Shown piece after piece: positions 1 through 8,354 of a stretch of 32,428 nt of DNA. The notes under the pieces were generated by a model, which was given only the letters and a program-made list of their open reading frames with translations, was not told the origin of the DNA and made no database searches. The translations under genes and the position numbers were made by a program. Source of the DNA: Gammaproteobacteria bacterium (GTDB taxonomy: Bacteria > Pseudomonadota > Gammaproteobacteria > Chromatiales > Chromatiaceae); the NCBI GenBank assembly GCA_024227135.1, contig JAAELC010000541.1, positions 1 through 32,428 on the forward strand, read 5' to 3'. Within the stretch, counting starts at the first letter, position 1. Every line of letters starts with the position of its first letter.

Positions 1-32
1 ACTCTCTAAGCCGTTGTTTTATCTCGCTTATT

Positions 33-109
33 TGGTAGCGGGGGAAGGATTTGAACCTCCGACCTTCGGGTTATGAGCCCGACGAGCTGCCAGACTGCTC
101 CACCCCGCA
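33..109 (-). tRNA. Initiator tRNA-fMet (CAT anticodon)
   Basis: A 77-nt tRNA with encoded CCA (complement of positions 33-35). The anticodon loop reads CTCATAA. Initiator identity comes from the three consecutive G:C pairs at the base of the anticodon stem (GGG/CCC), an A11:T24 D-stem pair, and an unpaired first acceptor position. Here position 1 is T and position 72 is T, so the required 1:72 mismatch is U:U rather than the C:A of E. coli. It lies downstream of nuoN and, by synteny with E. coli metY, would precede rimP-nusA outside the window. It has its own promoter (122-150). Confidence 0.96.
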
Positions 110-121
110 TCTGAGCCGCAG

Positions 122-150
122 ATATTACGCATGTAGGATACTGTTGGCAA
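122..150 (-). promoter_or_regulatory. Promoter of tRNA-fMet
   Basis: On the minus strand, -35 TTGCCA (145-150) and -10 TAATAT (122-127) are separated by exactly 17 nt. Upstream (152-175) is an A/T-rich block resembling an UP element. The stretch after the -10 is GC-rich (CTGCGGC), the discriminator type associated with stringent control of stable RNA promoters. It drives the tRNA a few nt downstream. Location and spacing make this a strong call; the UP element and stringent control are inferences. Confidence 0.8.
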
Positions 151-593
151 GTACTTATTTTAACTTTTTTTATCCTTGCTGAAATGGACGGCCTGGACCC
201 GTATTTTTAGAACAAAAAGTAGTGCAGGTATCCTGTACTAACTGCCACGATGACTCTGCAAGTGCCTATCGTCACCTTGGGTGCGGCAAGTTATTCAGCA
301 GGGAAGACATCTATTCCTGAGTCTTTCCACGCCTGTCCAGGAAGATGAATTCAGCCCGCCAACACGTCGGGTAGACGGTGGGACTTTCAGAGGTCTGGAA
401 GACCACTGAGCCGACTAGAGATGGGCCTGGATTTGCCTGTTTAGAAACATTTTCCGACACGACTCCGAAAACCCGCAACCTGTCGGTCAGTTATACCCGA
501 CATCTACGAGGTAACCGGAGTAGCACAGGGATTGGCTCATGCTGGGCTGAGCAGCCCTGCAGTGAACGCGTGTGGGAATATGAAGCGGGACTG
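151..593. other. Intergenic stretch between nuoN and the tRNA-fMet promoter
   Basis: No convincing gene seen. Short open frames on the plus strand here run into antisense nuoN and lack coding character. A small hairpin (GGGCT/AGCCC stem, GAGC-type loop, 541-560) lies about 35 nt past the nuoN stop but has no U-tract, so it is at best a 3'-end or Rho-assisted signal. Confidence 0.5.
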
Positions 594-2030
594 TCAGCTA
601 AAAGCAGCGGCACAGACCGACAGCAGCCCACCAGGAAACATACCCAACACCAGCATCGCCAGACCATTCACCGAAAGGGCAATACGGGTGTCCATTCCAG
701 CAGTCAAAGGCTCCTGGTCTTCCGGCTTGTCGAAATACATCAGTTTGACGATGCGCAGATAGTAGTAGGCACCGATGATGGAGAACGCCACACCCACCAG
801 GGCCAGCCACACCATGTCTATGCTGACCACCGCTTCGAGGACAAATAACTTGGCGAAGAATCCAACTGTCGGAGGTACGCCAGCCATGGAAAACATTATC
901 AGCAGCATCATGGCTGCAAACCAGGGGTTGCGGTCGTTGAGTCCTTTATAATCGGACAGTTGTTCTGCTTCAAAGCCTTTCCTGCTAAGAAGCACTACGA
1001 TCCCGAAGGCACCCACCGCCATGACTGCATACACGATGCTGTAAAACATCGCTGCGGTGTACCCTTTGCTGGTTCCAGCCAGAATCCCCACCAATATGAA
1101 TCCCACATGGGAAATCGTTGAGTAAGCCAGCATACGCTTGATATTGGTCTGTGCGATGGCGATTACGTTACCCACCGCCATGGAGAGTACTGCCAGGATC
1201 GCCAACATGCCCTGCCAGTCAGCGTGCAACGATCCCAGACCGTCCACCAAAAGACGCATTGCAAGGGCGAAAGCGGCGATCTTAGGTGCGCTGCCAAGAA
1301 ACAAAACAACCGCTGTGGGTGCGCCTTGATAGACATCCGGCACCCACATATGAAATGGTACTGCACCGAACTTAAACGCCAGACCGATAACCAGAAAAAC
1401 CAACCCGAAGACCAGTACCGTGTTGTTCATACCGGTACTGACGAGAGCTTCGGCCACTGGCTGAAATTCGATAGACCCGGTGGCTCCATAAATCATTGAA
1501 ATACCGTACAGCAGCATACCGGATGCCAGCGCCCCCAGAACAAAGTACTTCATCGCAGCCTCGGAACCGAGTCCCGAGTTATTATCGAATGCCACCAGCG
1601 CGTAGAGTGAGAGAGCCAGCAGCTCCAGCCCCAGGTAAACAGTGAGAAAACTGTTGGCGGAGACCATGATCATCATGCCCAGAACAGCAAACAGGCTCAG
1701 CACGTAGAACTCGCCTTTGAACAGATCTCTATCTCTTAAGTAATCCTTTGCATAGAGGAAGGCACCGGCGGTAACTATACAAATAGCCACCTTCAGCACA
1801 TCACTCATCGTGTCGCGAATCACACTGCCATGGAAGACAATTTGAGAGTCGCCAGTGGATGTAGCCATCGTTATCAGCACCGCCATCAACAGGCTGAACT
1901 GAGCGATGCTGTATGTAACTATCCGCTGTTCCTGCTTCAAAAACAGGTCCACTACCAGGACCACACAGGCCATGGTGGCGATAAACGCCTCTGGCAGGAC
2001 AGGTATCAAGCTGGGCATGTCAAATTGCAT
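594..2030 (-). CDS. nuoN: NADH-quinone oxidoreductase subunit N
   Basis: A 478-aa polytopic antiporter-like subunit of the complex I membrane arm, one of three proton-pumping homologues with NuoL and NuoM. It shows the family signatures: a TM5-type Glu in [12 protein letters not shown], and an [21 protein letters not shown] block containing the TM7 Lys. It is the last gene of the nuo operon. The ATG at 2030 has a GGAAGAG Shine-Dalgarno about 9 nt upstream, within the 25-nt gap after nuoM. Length matches the family (about 480 aa). Integral inner-membrane protein, essentially certain. Confidence 0.97.
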   Translation of the reverse strand: MQFDMPSLIPVLPEAFIATMACVVLVVDLFLKQEQRIVTYSIAQFSLLMAVLITMATSTGDSQIVFHGSVIRDTMSDVLKVAICIVTAGAFLYAKDYLRDRDLFKGEFYVLSLFAVLGMMIMVSANSFLTVYLGLELLALSLYALVAFDNNSGLGSEAAMKYFVLGALASGMLLYGISMIYGATGSIEFQPVAEALVSTGMNNTVLVFGLVFLVIGLAFKFGAVPFHMWVPDVYQGAPTAVVLFLGSAPKIAAFALAMRLLVDGLGSLHADWQGMLAILAVLSMAVGNVIAIAQTNIKRMLAYSTISHVGFILVGILAGTSKGYTAAMFYSIVYAVMAVGAFGIVVLLSRKGFEAEQLSDYKGLNDRNPWFAAMMLLIMFSMAGVPPTVGFFAKLFVLEAVVSIDMVWLALVGVAFSIIGAYYYLRIVKLMYFDKPEDQEPLTAGMDTRIALSVNGLAMLVLGMFPGGLLSVCAAAFS

Positions 2031-2055
2031 GTGATCTTACTCTTCCAGGCCGATT

Positions 2056-3579
2056 CTATAGTTTTGAAACGGCGATATGCTTCAACAAGTTGGCTATCGA
2101 TGCATCCATCACCTCGATCAAAGGCGCGGGCCAGAGACCGAGAACCAGAACGGCGAGTGCCAGAGAACCGAGAACGAAAAACTCCCGGCTATTGATATCT
2201 TGCAGTGCAGCCACCTTGTCGTTTGCGACCTCACCGAATACGACTCGCTTAACCATCCACAGGGTGTAAGCTGCACCGAGTATCAGGGTGGTTGCCCCAA
2301 GGAAAGCAAACCAGAAATCTGCCCGGAAACTGGCCAGAATCACCATGAACTCTCCTACAAATCCCGATGTACCCGGCAAACCCGCATTGGACATGGCGAA
2401 AAAGACCATGAAACCAGCGAACAAAGGCATGGTGTGCACAACGCCACCGTAGTCCCCTATCTGACGACTGTGAACACGGTCATACAGGACACCAACACAT
2501 AGGAAGAGTGCGGCAGAAATGAAGCCGTGGGAAACCATCTGCACCATTCCGCCTTCCAGACCGAGTATAGCCCCGGCTTCTTTGGCATCAGGATTGGCGG
2601 CAATCATAAAGACGATAAAGAAACCCAGGGTGACAAAGCCCATATGAGCAATGGACGAATAGGCAATGAGCTTCTTCATGTCCTGCTGGATCAATGCAAC
2701 GAATCCGATATAAACCACTGCGATCAGCGACAGTGTGATAATCAACCAATCCAGATGATTACTTGCATCCGGTGTGATGGGCAGACTGAATCTCAGGAAA
2801 CCGTAACCACCGATCTTCAACATGATTGCAGCCAGAATGACCGACCCCCCTGTTGGTGCCTCCACATGGGCATCAGGCAACCAGGTGTGAACCGGCCACA
2901 TGGGTACCTTGACTGCAAAGGCCATCAGGAACGCCACGAAAATAAATATCTGCTCGGTCAGGCCCAGTTTGAGGTCGTGGTATCCCAGAATACTGAAACT
3001 GCCAGTATCTGTCTGGGTATACATGTAGATCAGCGCCACCAACATAAACACCGAACCGAAGAATGTATACAAGAAGAACTTGATAGTTGCGTAGACCCGG
3101 TTTGGACCACCCCACACGCCGATGATCAGAAACATGGGGATCAACATGGCTTCCCAGAAGACATAGAAAAGCATCGCATCCAGTGCGGAAAAGACGCCGA
3201 CCATTACCCCTTCCATAATCAAAAAAGAGGCCATGTATTCTGCAGGCCGGTACTGGATTACCTCCCACCCCGCAACGATCACGAATATAGTGATAAAGGT
3301 GGTCAGGATAATCAGAGGCATGGAAATTCCGTCAACCCCCAGAAAATACTCTATTTTGAAGACCTCTATCCACATGGCCTTCTCGACAAACTGCATATCA
3401 GCGGTCGTCGTATCAAAGCTGGAGTAAAGAGGCAGACTCACCAGGAAGGTCATAATCGATATGATAAGAGCGGTCCGGCGCGTAGCTTCCGGAGCCTTAT
3501 TACCGCTGGCCAGCACCAGCATACCGCCGATGATGGGTAACCATATGGTCAAACTGAGAATTGGCAGGTCGGCAAACAT
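2056..3579 (-). CDS. nuoM: NADH-quinone oxidoreductase subunit M
   Basis: A 507-aa membrane-arm proton-pumping subunit. Recognisable blocks are the Glu-bearing FYVFWEAMLIPMFLIIG helix, the Lys-bearing FAVKVPMWPVHTWLPDAH segment and the APTGGSVILAAIMLKIGGYG helix. A longer frame begins at a TTG (3600), but that would overlap nuoL. The ATG at 3579 has AGGACC six nt upstream and yields the usual MFADLPIL N-terminus, so I place the start there, 10 nt after the nuoL stop. The call is secure; the start is well supported. Confidence 0.97.
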   Translation of the reverse strand: MFADLPILSLTIWLPIIGGMLVLASGNKAPEATRRTALIISIMTFLVSLPLYSSFDTTTADMQFVEKAMWIEVFKIEYFLGVDGISMPLIILTTFITIFVIVAGWEVIQYRPAEYMASFLIMEGVMVGVFSALDAMLFYVFWEAMLIPMFLIIGVWGGPNRVYATIKFFLYTFFGSVFMLVALIYMYTQTDTGSFSILGYHDLKLGLTEQIFIFVAFLMAFAVKVPMWPVHTWLPDAHVEAPTGGSVILAAIMLKIGGYGFLRFSLPITPDASNHLDWLIITLSLIAVVYIGFVALIQQDMKKLIAYSSIAHMGFVTLGFFIVFMIAANPDAKEAGAILGLEGGMVQMVSHGFISAALFLCVGVLYDRVHSRQIGDYGGVVHTMPLFAGFMVFFAMSNAGLPGTSGFVGEFMVILASFRADFWFAFLGATTLILGAAYTLWMVKRVVFGEVANDKVAALQDINSREFFVLGSLALAVLVLGLWPAPLIEVMDASIANLLKHIAVSKL

Positions 3580-3589
3580 GCGAGAGGTC

Positions 3590-5581
3590 CTAAGCGGCAA
3601 TCACGAACCAGGTCAGCAGCAACAGCAGACCCAGAATCATGGCAATGGCGTAATGGTACAGATACCCGGTCTGGACATTACGGATACGATCCGCAAAGCG
3701 TCCTATTGAGCGAGCCGAACCGTTAATAATCACGTTGTCTATAATAAGTCGATCTCCGGTTTCCCACAGAAACCGGCCGAGGTTGCGGCTGCCTCCTGCA
3801 AAGAGAAACTGATAGGCCTCGTCGAACCAGTACTTCTTTTCCAACGCGATGTTGATCGGCTTAAACAGCTTCTTGATGGTATCGGCGATGGAGGGAAATG
3901 CCAGATAAATAACCCCGGCAGTCACCAGCCCGGCCAGTGCCAGGTAAAGGGGTAACCCGTGAAAACCATGAGATATCATCTCGTTGGGTCCGCTCACGCT
4001 CTGTGCCAGAGCGCCCAGCGTGTCGTGTTGGGGTAGTACAAACAAGGCATCACCCAGCCAGCCTTCAAACAGTACGGCCTTGACGGTGAAGTAACCAATA
4101 AATACCGAGGGTATCGCCAGCAGCACCAAGGGCACGGTTACCACCTTGGGTGATTCATGCAAGTGGGCTTTGGCATGTTCATCTCTGGGACCTTTGCCAT
4201 GAAAGACCAGAAAGAACATGCGGAAACTGTACAGTGCGGTAACGAACACACCAATGACCACCGCCAGGTAGGCGTAGCCCGCCCCCGGTATGCTGGAGTG
4301 ATGAACCGCTTCGATAATGGCATCCTTGGAAAAGAACCCGGAAAACCCGGGGAATCCTATCAACGCCAGAGATCCCAGCAGAGAAGTCCAATAGGTCCAT
4401 GGCATATACTTTTTAATGCCACCCATGTTGCGTATATCCTGGTCGTGATGCATACCGATGATCACTGAGCCGGCCGCCAGAAACAGCAGTGCCTTGAAAA
4501 ACGCATGGGTCATCAGGTGGAAAATTCCAGCTGCGTAGGCCGAAGCGCCCAGCGCTACCATCATGTATCCCAACTGGGACAGGGTTGAATAGGCAACGAC
4601 CCGCTTAATGTCATTCTGTACGATACCGATGAGCCCGGTGAAAATGGCGGTTGTCGCCCCGATAACCAGTATGAAACTCAAGGCTGTTTCTGAAAACTCG
4701 TAGAGCGGCGACATTCTTGCCACCATGAATACACCGGCTGTCACCATGGTCGCCGCATGAATCAGTGCAGAGATAGGCGTTGGGCCTTCCATGGAATCCG
4801 GTAACCAGACATGCAGCGGTACCTGGGCCGATTTTCCCATCGCGCCAATAAAAAGCAGAATGCAGATTACCGTCATCAAAGACCAGGACGAATCACCGAA
4901 AATCTGTATCTGAGTGTCTGCCAATCCGGGTATAGCTTTGAAGACCTCACTGTAGTCCAGGCTCCCGGTATACATGGCGATTGCAGCGATGCCCAGAATG
5001 AATCCGAAATCACCCACCCGGTTAACCAGAAACGCCTTGAGATTGGCAAATATTGCGGTGGGTCTCACCGACCAGAAACCGATCAGCAGGTAAGAGACCA
5101 GGCCAACGGCTTCCCAGCCAAAAAACAGCTGCAGGAAATTGTTGGACATCACCAGCATCAGCATGGAGAAGGTGAAGAGTGATATGTAGCTGAAAAAGCG
5201 CTGGTAGCTGTTAGTCCCGGCGAGGCTGCCTTCTGGCCAGTTATGCTCATCATCAGCCATGTAGCCGATAGTGTATATATGGATACAGAACGAGACGAAG
5301 GTCACCACACTCATCATCAGTGCAGTTAGCTGGTCGACCAGAAAACCCACCTCCATGTGCAGGCCATCACTGACCATCCAGGTATAGACCGATCCGTTGA
5401 AGGGCTCTCTGCTGCCGGTAATGAAACCGGACAGCACGTAAAGTGACAGCAGCGCGGAAATACCGACACCTGAACTGGTCACCCAGTGTGCACCCACGCG
5501 ACCAATCCTGTCACCCCAGAATCCTGCGATAACTGCACCAATCAAAGGCGCTAAAACAATGGCTAGAAAAAGTATTTCCAT
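3590..5581 (-). CDS. nuoL: NADH-quinone oxidoreductase subunit L
   Basis: A 663-aa distal membrane-arm subunit with the long C-terminal lateral helix region. Key blocks are FFGWEAVGLVSYLLIGFW (TM5 Glu), GKSAQVPLHVWLPDSMEGPTP, and ALIHAATMVTAGVF. It is somewhat longer than E. coli NuoL (613 aa) but normal for non-enteric homologues. The start ATG (5581) has a purine-rich AAAGAAAGAAC upstream. It is separated from nuoK by an unusually long 198-nt spacer. Inner-membrane proton-translocating component of complex I. Confidence 0.97.
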   Translation of the reverse strand: MEILFLAIVLAPLIGAVIAGFWGDRIGRVGAHWVTSSGVGISALLSLYVLSGFITGSREPFNGSVYTWMVSDGLHMEVGFLVDQLTALMMSVVTFVSFCIHIYTIGYMADDEHNWPEGSLAGTNSYQRFFSYISLFTFSMLMLVMSNNFLQLFFGWEAVGLVSYLLIGFWSVRPTAIFANLKAFLVNRVGDFGFILGIAAIAMYTGSLDYSEVFKAIPGLADTQIQIFGDSSWSLMTVICILLFIGAMGKSAQVPLHVWLPDSMEGPTPISALIHAATMVTAGVFMVARMSPLYEFSETALSFILVIGATTAIFTGLIGIVQNDIKRVVAYSTLSQLGYMMVALGASAYAAGIFHLMTHAFFKALLFLAAGSVIIGMHHDQDIRNMGGIKKYMPWTYWTSLLGSLALIGFPGFSGFFSKDAIIEAVHHSSIPGAGYAYLAVVIGVFVTALYSFRMFFLVFHGKGPRDEHAKAHLHESPKVVTVPLVLLAIPSVFIGYFTVKAVLFEGWLGDALFVLPQHDTLGALAQSVSGPNEMISHGFHGLPLYLALAGLVTAGVIYLAFPSIADTIKKLFKPINIALEKKYWFDEAYQFLFAGGSRNLGRFLWETGDRLIIDNVIINGSARSIGRFADRIRNVQTGYLYHYAIAMILGLLLLLTWFVIAA

Positions 5582-5779
5582 GATGTTCTTTCTTTATGTA
5601 AGCCGCAATTGAACACTGATGGACGCTACCACGCTTACACGCCTAATCGGTTTGTCCTGGATCATAAGGTTCTTTTTCAACACAAAAACACCTGAGGTTA
5701 AGGCACCGGCACTACTGCATGCATTACCTTGTTGTTCGAATAGCAGCGATTGCTCGCTCTGGCTTCCGACATGCCTGCA
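5582..5779 (-). other. Long nuoK-nuoL intercistronic spacer
   Basis: This is the largest gap in the nuo operon (198 nt; most others are 0-70 nt, with 132 nt between nuoF and nuoG). No ORF of substance. At 5745-5758 there is a perfect 5-bp hairpin that on the minus strand has a GCAA (GNRA) tetraloop (AGCGA-GCAA-TCGCT). No U-tract follows, so it is not an intrinsic terminator. No convincing internal promoter was identified. It may be an mRNA processing or stability element. Confidence 0.5.
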
Positions 5780-6085
5780 TCAACCCTTCAGGGTATCGAT
5801 ATCTTCAACGTTGATCGTCAGTCGGTTCCGGAAAAGTACCACCAGAATCGCCAGACCAATCGCCGCTTCAGCCGCAGCCACGGTCAGAATGAAAAATACA
5901 AACACCTGGCCTATCGTATCCCCGTGAAAATGAGAGAACGCGATGAAATTCATGTTTACTGCGAGCAGCATCAACTCGATACACATCAGCAGGATGATGA
6001 CGTTTTTTCGATTCAGGAATATACCTGCAAGGCTGATCGAAAAAAGTATGGCGCCGAGTATCAGATAATCAGAAAGTGCAATCAT
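5780..6085 (-). CDS. nuoK: NADH-quinone oxidoreductase subunit K
   Basis: A 101-aa three-helix membrane subunit, exactly the family length. It contains the conserved membrane glutamate in [16 protein letters not shown], part of the proton path. It starts 4 nt after the nuoJ stop, suggesting translational coupling. Typical N-terminus ([15 protein letters not shown]). Confidence 0.97.
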   Translation of the reverse strand: MIALSDYLILGAILFSISLAGIFLNRKNVIILLMCIELMLLAVNMNFIAFSHFHGDTIGQVFVFFILTVAAAEAAIGLAILVVLFRNRLTINVEDIDTLKG

Positions 6086-6089
6086 GACA

Positions 6090-6692
6090 TCAATCCTCGG
6101 CTTCCATTTTAACTACCTGAATTCGGTCCGGACCTTTGCGAACCTTCACCTGCAGAGAAGGATCCTGGTACTTGCTGTCCGAACGGGTACGATTTGCCAA
6201 CCCGATTGCAGCGATGATCGCTACCAGCAGAATCACAGCAGCGATCTCAAAAGGATACATGTAGACGGTGTACAACACACTCCCTAAGGCCTCTGTATTG
6301 CTGTAATCCGTTGGGAGTGGCGGTGGGGATGGATATACATCCAGCCCGAAGTTTCCAGGTCCGACGATCACAAAAATCTCCAACGCCATGACCACTGCAA
6401 CCATCAGAGCCACGGGGAGATAGTTGATGAAACCCGCCCGCAGCGTGGCCACGTCGATATCCAGCATCATCACGACAAACAGGAACAGCACCATGACCGC
6501 ACCGACATACACCAGCACCAGCACGATAGCCAGAAATTCGGCTTCAGCCAGCAACCAGATACCGGCGCTGGTAAAGAAGGCCAAAACCAGAAACAGTGCG
6601 GAATGCACAGGGTTACGTCGTGTGATCACCATCAGCGCGGCAGCCACAAGAATAAAGGAGAACAGATAAAAGACAAACAGTTCGAATGTCAT
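6090..6692 (-). CDS. nuoJ: NADH-quinone oxidoreductase subunit J
   Basis: A 200-aa membrane-arm subunit with five predicted TM helices. The [14 protein letters not shown] and [20 protein letters not shown] blocks are diagnostic; the latter contains the pi-bulge helix TM3. A TTG 12 nt further upstream keeps the frame open, but the ATG at 6692 has GGA at 7-nt spacing and gives the standard [12 protein letters not shown]-terminus. C-terminal tail is hydrophilic. Lies between nuoI (gap about 40 nt) and nuoK. Confidence 0.96.
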   Translation of the reverse strand: MTFELFVFYLFSFILVAAALMVITRRNPVHSALFLVLAFFTSAGIWLLAEAEFLAIVLVLVYVGAVMVLFLFVVMMLDIDVATLRAGFINYLPVALMVAVVMALEIFVIVGPGNFGLDVYPSPPPLPTDYSNTEALGSVLYTVYMYPFEIAAVILLVAIIAAIGLANRTRSDSKYQDPSLQVKVRKGPDRIQVVKMEAED

Positions 6693-6732
6693 CAGATAGT
6701 CCAAATCAGGTTACTGAACGGTGCTCTGTTCA

Positions 6733-7221
6733 TCAGCGATAGTCAGCCTGGGCACTGATATCAGCCGCCAGTTGAGCTTCACACTTATCACCGATCGCCA
6801 GAAGTTTTTCCTTGGTCAACACAGCTTCCTGCCGGTTCTCGAAGGAGTATTCATAGATTCTCGTTTCCACGATGGCATCAACTGGACAGGCTTCCTGGCA
6901 GTAACCACAGAAAATACACTTGAACAGGTCGATATCATATCGGGTTGTTCGCCTTGAGCCATCGTCTCTCGGCTCGGCTTCAATGGTGATAGCCAGAGCA
7001 GGACAAGTTGCTTCACACAGTTTGCAGGCAATGCATCGCTCTTCCCCGTTAGGGTAACGCCGCAAAGCATGCACGCCGCGGAATCGAGAGGAGATTGGCG
7101 CTTTCTCTTCCGGATACTGTACCGTGAATTTCTTCTTGAAGAGGTATCTGCCAGTAAGTCCAAGCCCCTTCATCAGCTCCAGAAGGAACAGGCTTTTGAC
7201 GTAATCACGCAGTGCTTTCAT
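6733..7221 (-). CDS. nuoI: NADH-quinone oxidoreductase subunit I (ferredoxin-like)
   Basis: A 162-aa peripheral subunit carrying clusters N6a and N6b. Two CxxCxxCxxxCP motifs are intact: C63/C66/C69/C73 ([12 protein letters not shown]) and C102/C105/C108/C112 ([12 protein letters not shown]). An amphipathic N-terminal helix anchors it to the membrane arm. It relays electrons from NuoG toward NuoB (N2). It follows nuoH with a 71-nt gap. Confidence 0.98.
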   Translation of the reverse strand: MKALRDYVKSLFLLELMKGLGLTGRYLFKKKFTVQYPEEKAPISSRFRGVHALRRYPNGEERCIACKLCEATCPALAITIEAEPRDDGSRRTTRYDIDLFKCIFCGYCQEACPVDAIVETRIYEYSFENRQEAVLTKEKLLAIGDKCEAQLAADISAQADYR

Positions 7222-7292
7222 CGTTTATTTCGCCTCAAGGCCCAAATAGGAAACAGCACATCGGTCGCCAAGAACAATCACGCTATGTTTCT

Positions 7293-8351
7293 TCAATCGA
7301 ACCACCAGGGCATCTCCAAAACCACAGCCAGGCCAACGACCGCAATCCATACGATTGTGATCGGTATAAAGACTTTCCACCCCAGGCGCATGATCTGGTC
7401 GTAGCGATAACGGGGAAAAGTGGCGCGCAGCCAGAGGTAGAAAAACCCTACGAACATCACTTTAAGAAAAAACCAGACCATTCCAGGCACCCATTCCAGT
7501 GCTGGCCCGATGACTGGGAATCCGTGAAATGGTGACAACCAGCCACCCAGGAAAAACAGTGCGGTAAGGGCTGAGATCAGAATCATGTTGGCGTATTCAC
7601 CCAGGAAGAACACCGCAAACGGCATCCCCGAGTACTCCACATGAAATCCTGCAACGATTTCAGACTCGCCCTCAGCCACATCGAAGGGGGCTCTGTTGGT
7701 TTCAGCCACACCCGATATGAAGTAAATCAGAAAAAGCGGCATCAGTGGCAACCAGAACCAGTCAAGAAAACCGGCCTGTCCCTGCTGTGCCCTTACTATA
7801 TCACCCAGATTCAGACTACCCGCCGCCACCAGTACACCCACAAGGGCAAAACCCATGGCAATTTCATAAGACACGATCTGGGCAGCAGAACGCATGGCGC
7901 CTAGAAATGCGTACTTGGAGTTTGAAGCCCAACCGGCTATCAGGACCCCATATACACCGACAGAAGTGAGCGCGATGACGTAGAGCAACGCGGCGTTGAT
8001 ATCAGCAAGAACTAACCCATCAGAGAACGGAATAACCGCCCAGGCTGCCAAGGCCGGTCCGAGCGTCAGCATCGGTGCGATTAGAAACAGGGTCTTATTC
8101 GCACCCGAGGGGATCACGATCTCTTTGAACATCAGCTTTACAGCGTCGGCGATGGGTTGCAGCCATCCCTTTGGACCAACCCTGTTAGGCCCGATCCTTA
8201 CCTGCATGTAGCCGATGATCTTGCGTTCGGCATAGGTAAAATAGGCTACACAAAGCATCAGCGGAGCCACGATCAATACTATTTTGATCAGTATCTGAAT
8301 GATTATCAGATTTTCGCCGAGCCATTCCCAGAGACTTATCAGTGAATCCAT
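7293..8351 (-). CDS. nuoH: NADH-quinone oxidoreductase subunit H
   Basis: A 352-aa membrane subunit forming part of the quinone chamber. Diagnostic blocks are [20 protein letters not shown], the acidic [20 protein letters not shown] loop, and HVEYSGM. Start ATG 3 nt after the nuoG stop indicates tight coupling. Length is normal (325-350 aa). Confidence 0.98.
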   Translation of the reverse strand: MDSLISLWEWLGENLIIIQILIKIVLIVAPLMLCVAYFTYAERKIIGYMQVRIGPNRVGPKGWLQPIADAVKLMFKEIVIPSGANKTLFLIAPMLTLGPALAAWAVIPFSDGLVLADINAALLYVIALTSVGVYGVLIAGWASNSKYAFLGAMRSAAQIVSYEIAMGFALVGVLVAAGSLNLGDIVRAQQGQAGFLDWFWLPLMPLFLIYFISGVAETNRAPFDVAEGESEIVAGFHVEYSGMPFAVFFLGEYANMILISALTALFFLGGWLSPFHGFPVIGPALEWVPGMVWFFLKVMFVGFFYLWLRATFPRYRYDQIMRLGWKVFIPITIVWIAVVGLAVVLEMPWWFD

Positions 8352-8354
8352 CGG

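Noticed and set aside
541-560. Intrinsic terminator of the nuo operon
   Set aside because: Stem is short and no U-tract follows on the minus strand.
378-848. 156-codon plus-strand open frame
   Set aside because: Mostly antisense to nuoN, with no Shine-Dalgarno and no protein-like family pattern.
2527-3540. 337-codon plus-strand open frame
   Set aside because: Entirely antisense to nuoM; its Gln/His/Asp-rich composition is the mirror of a hydrophobic membrane protein gene.
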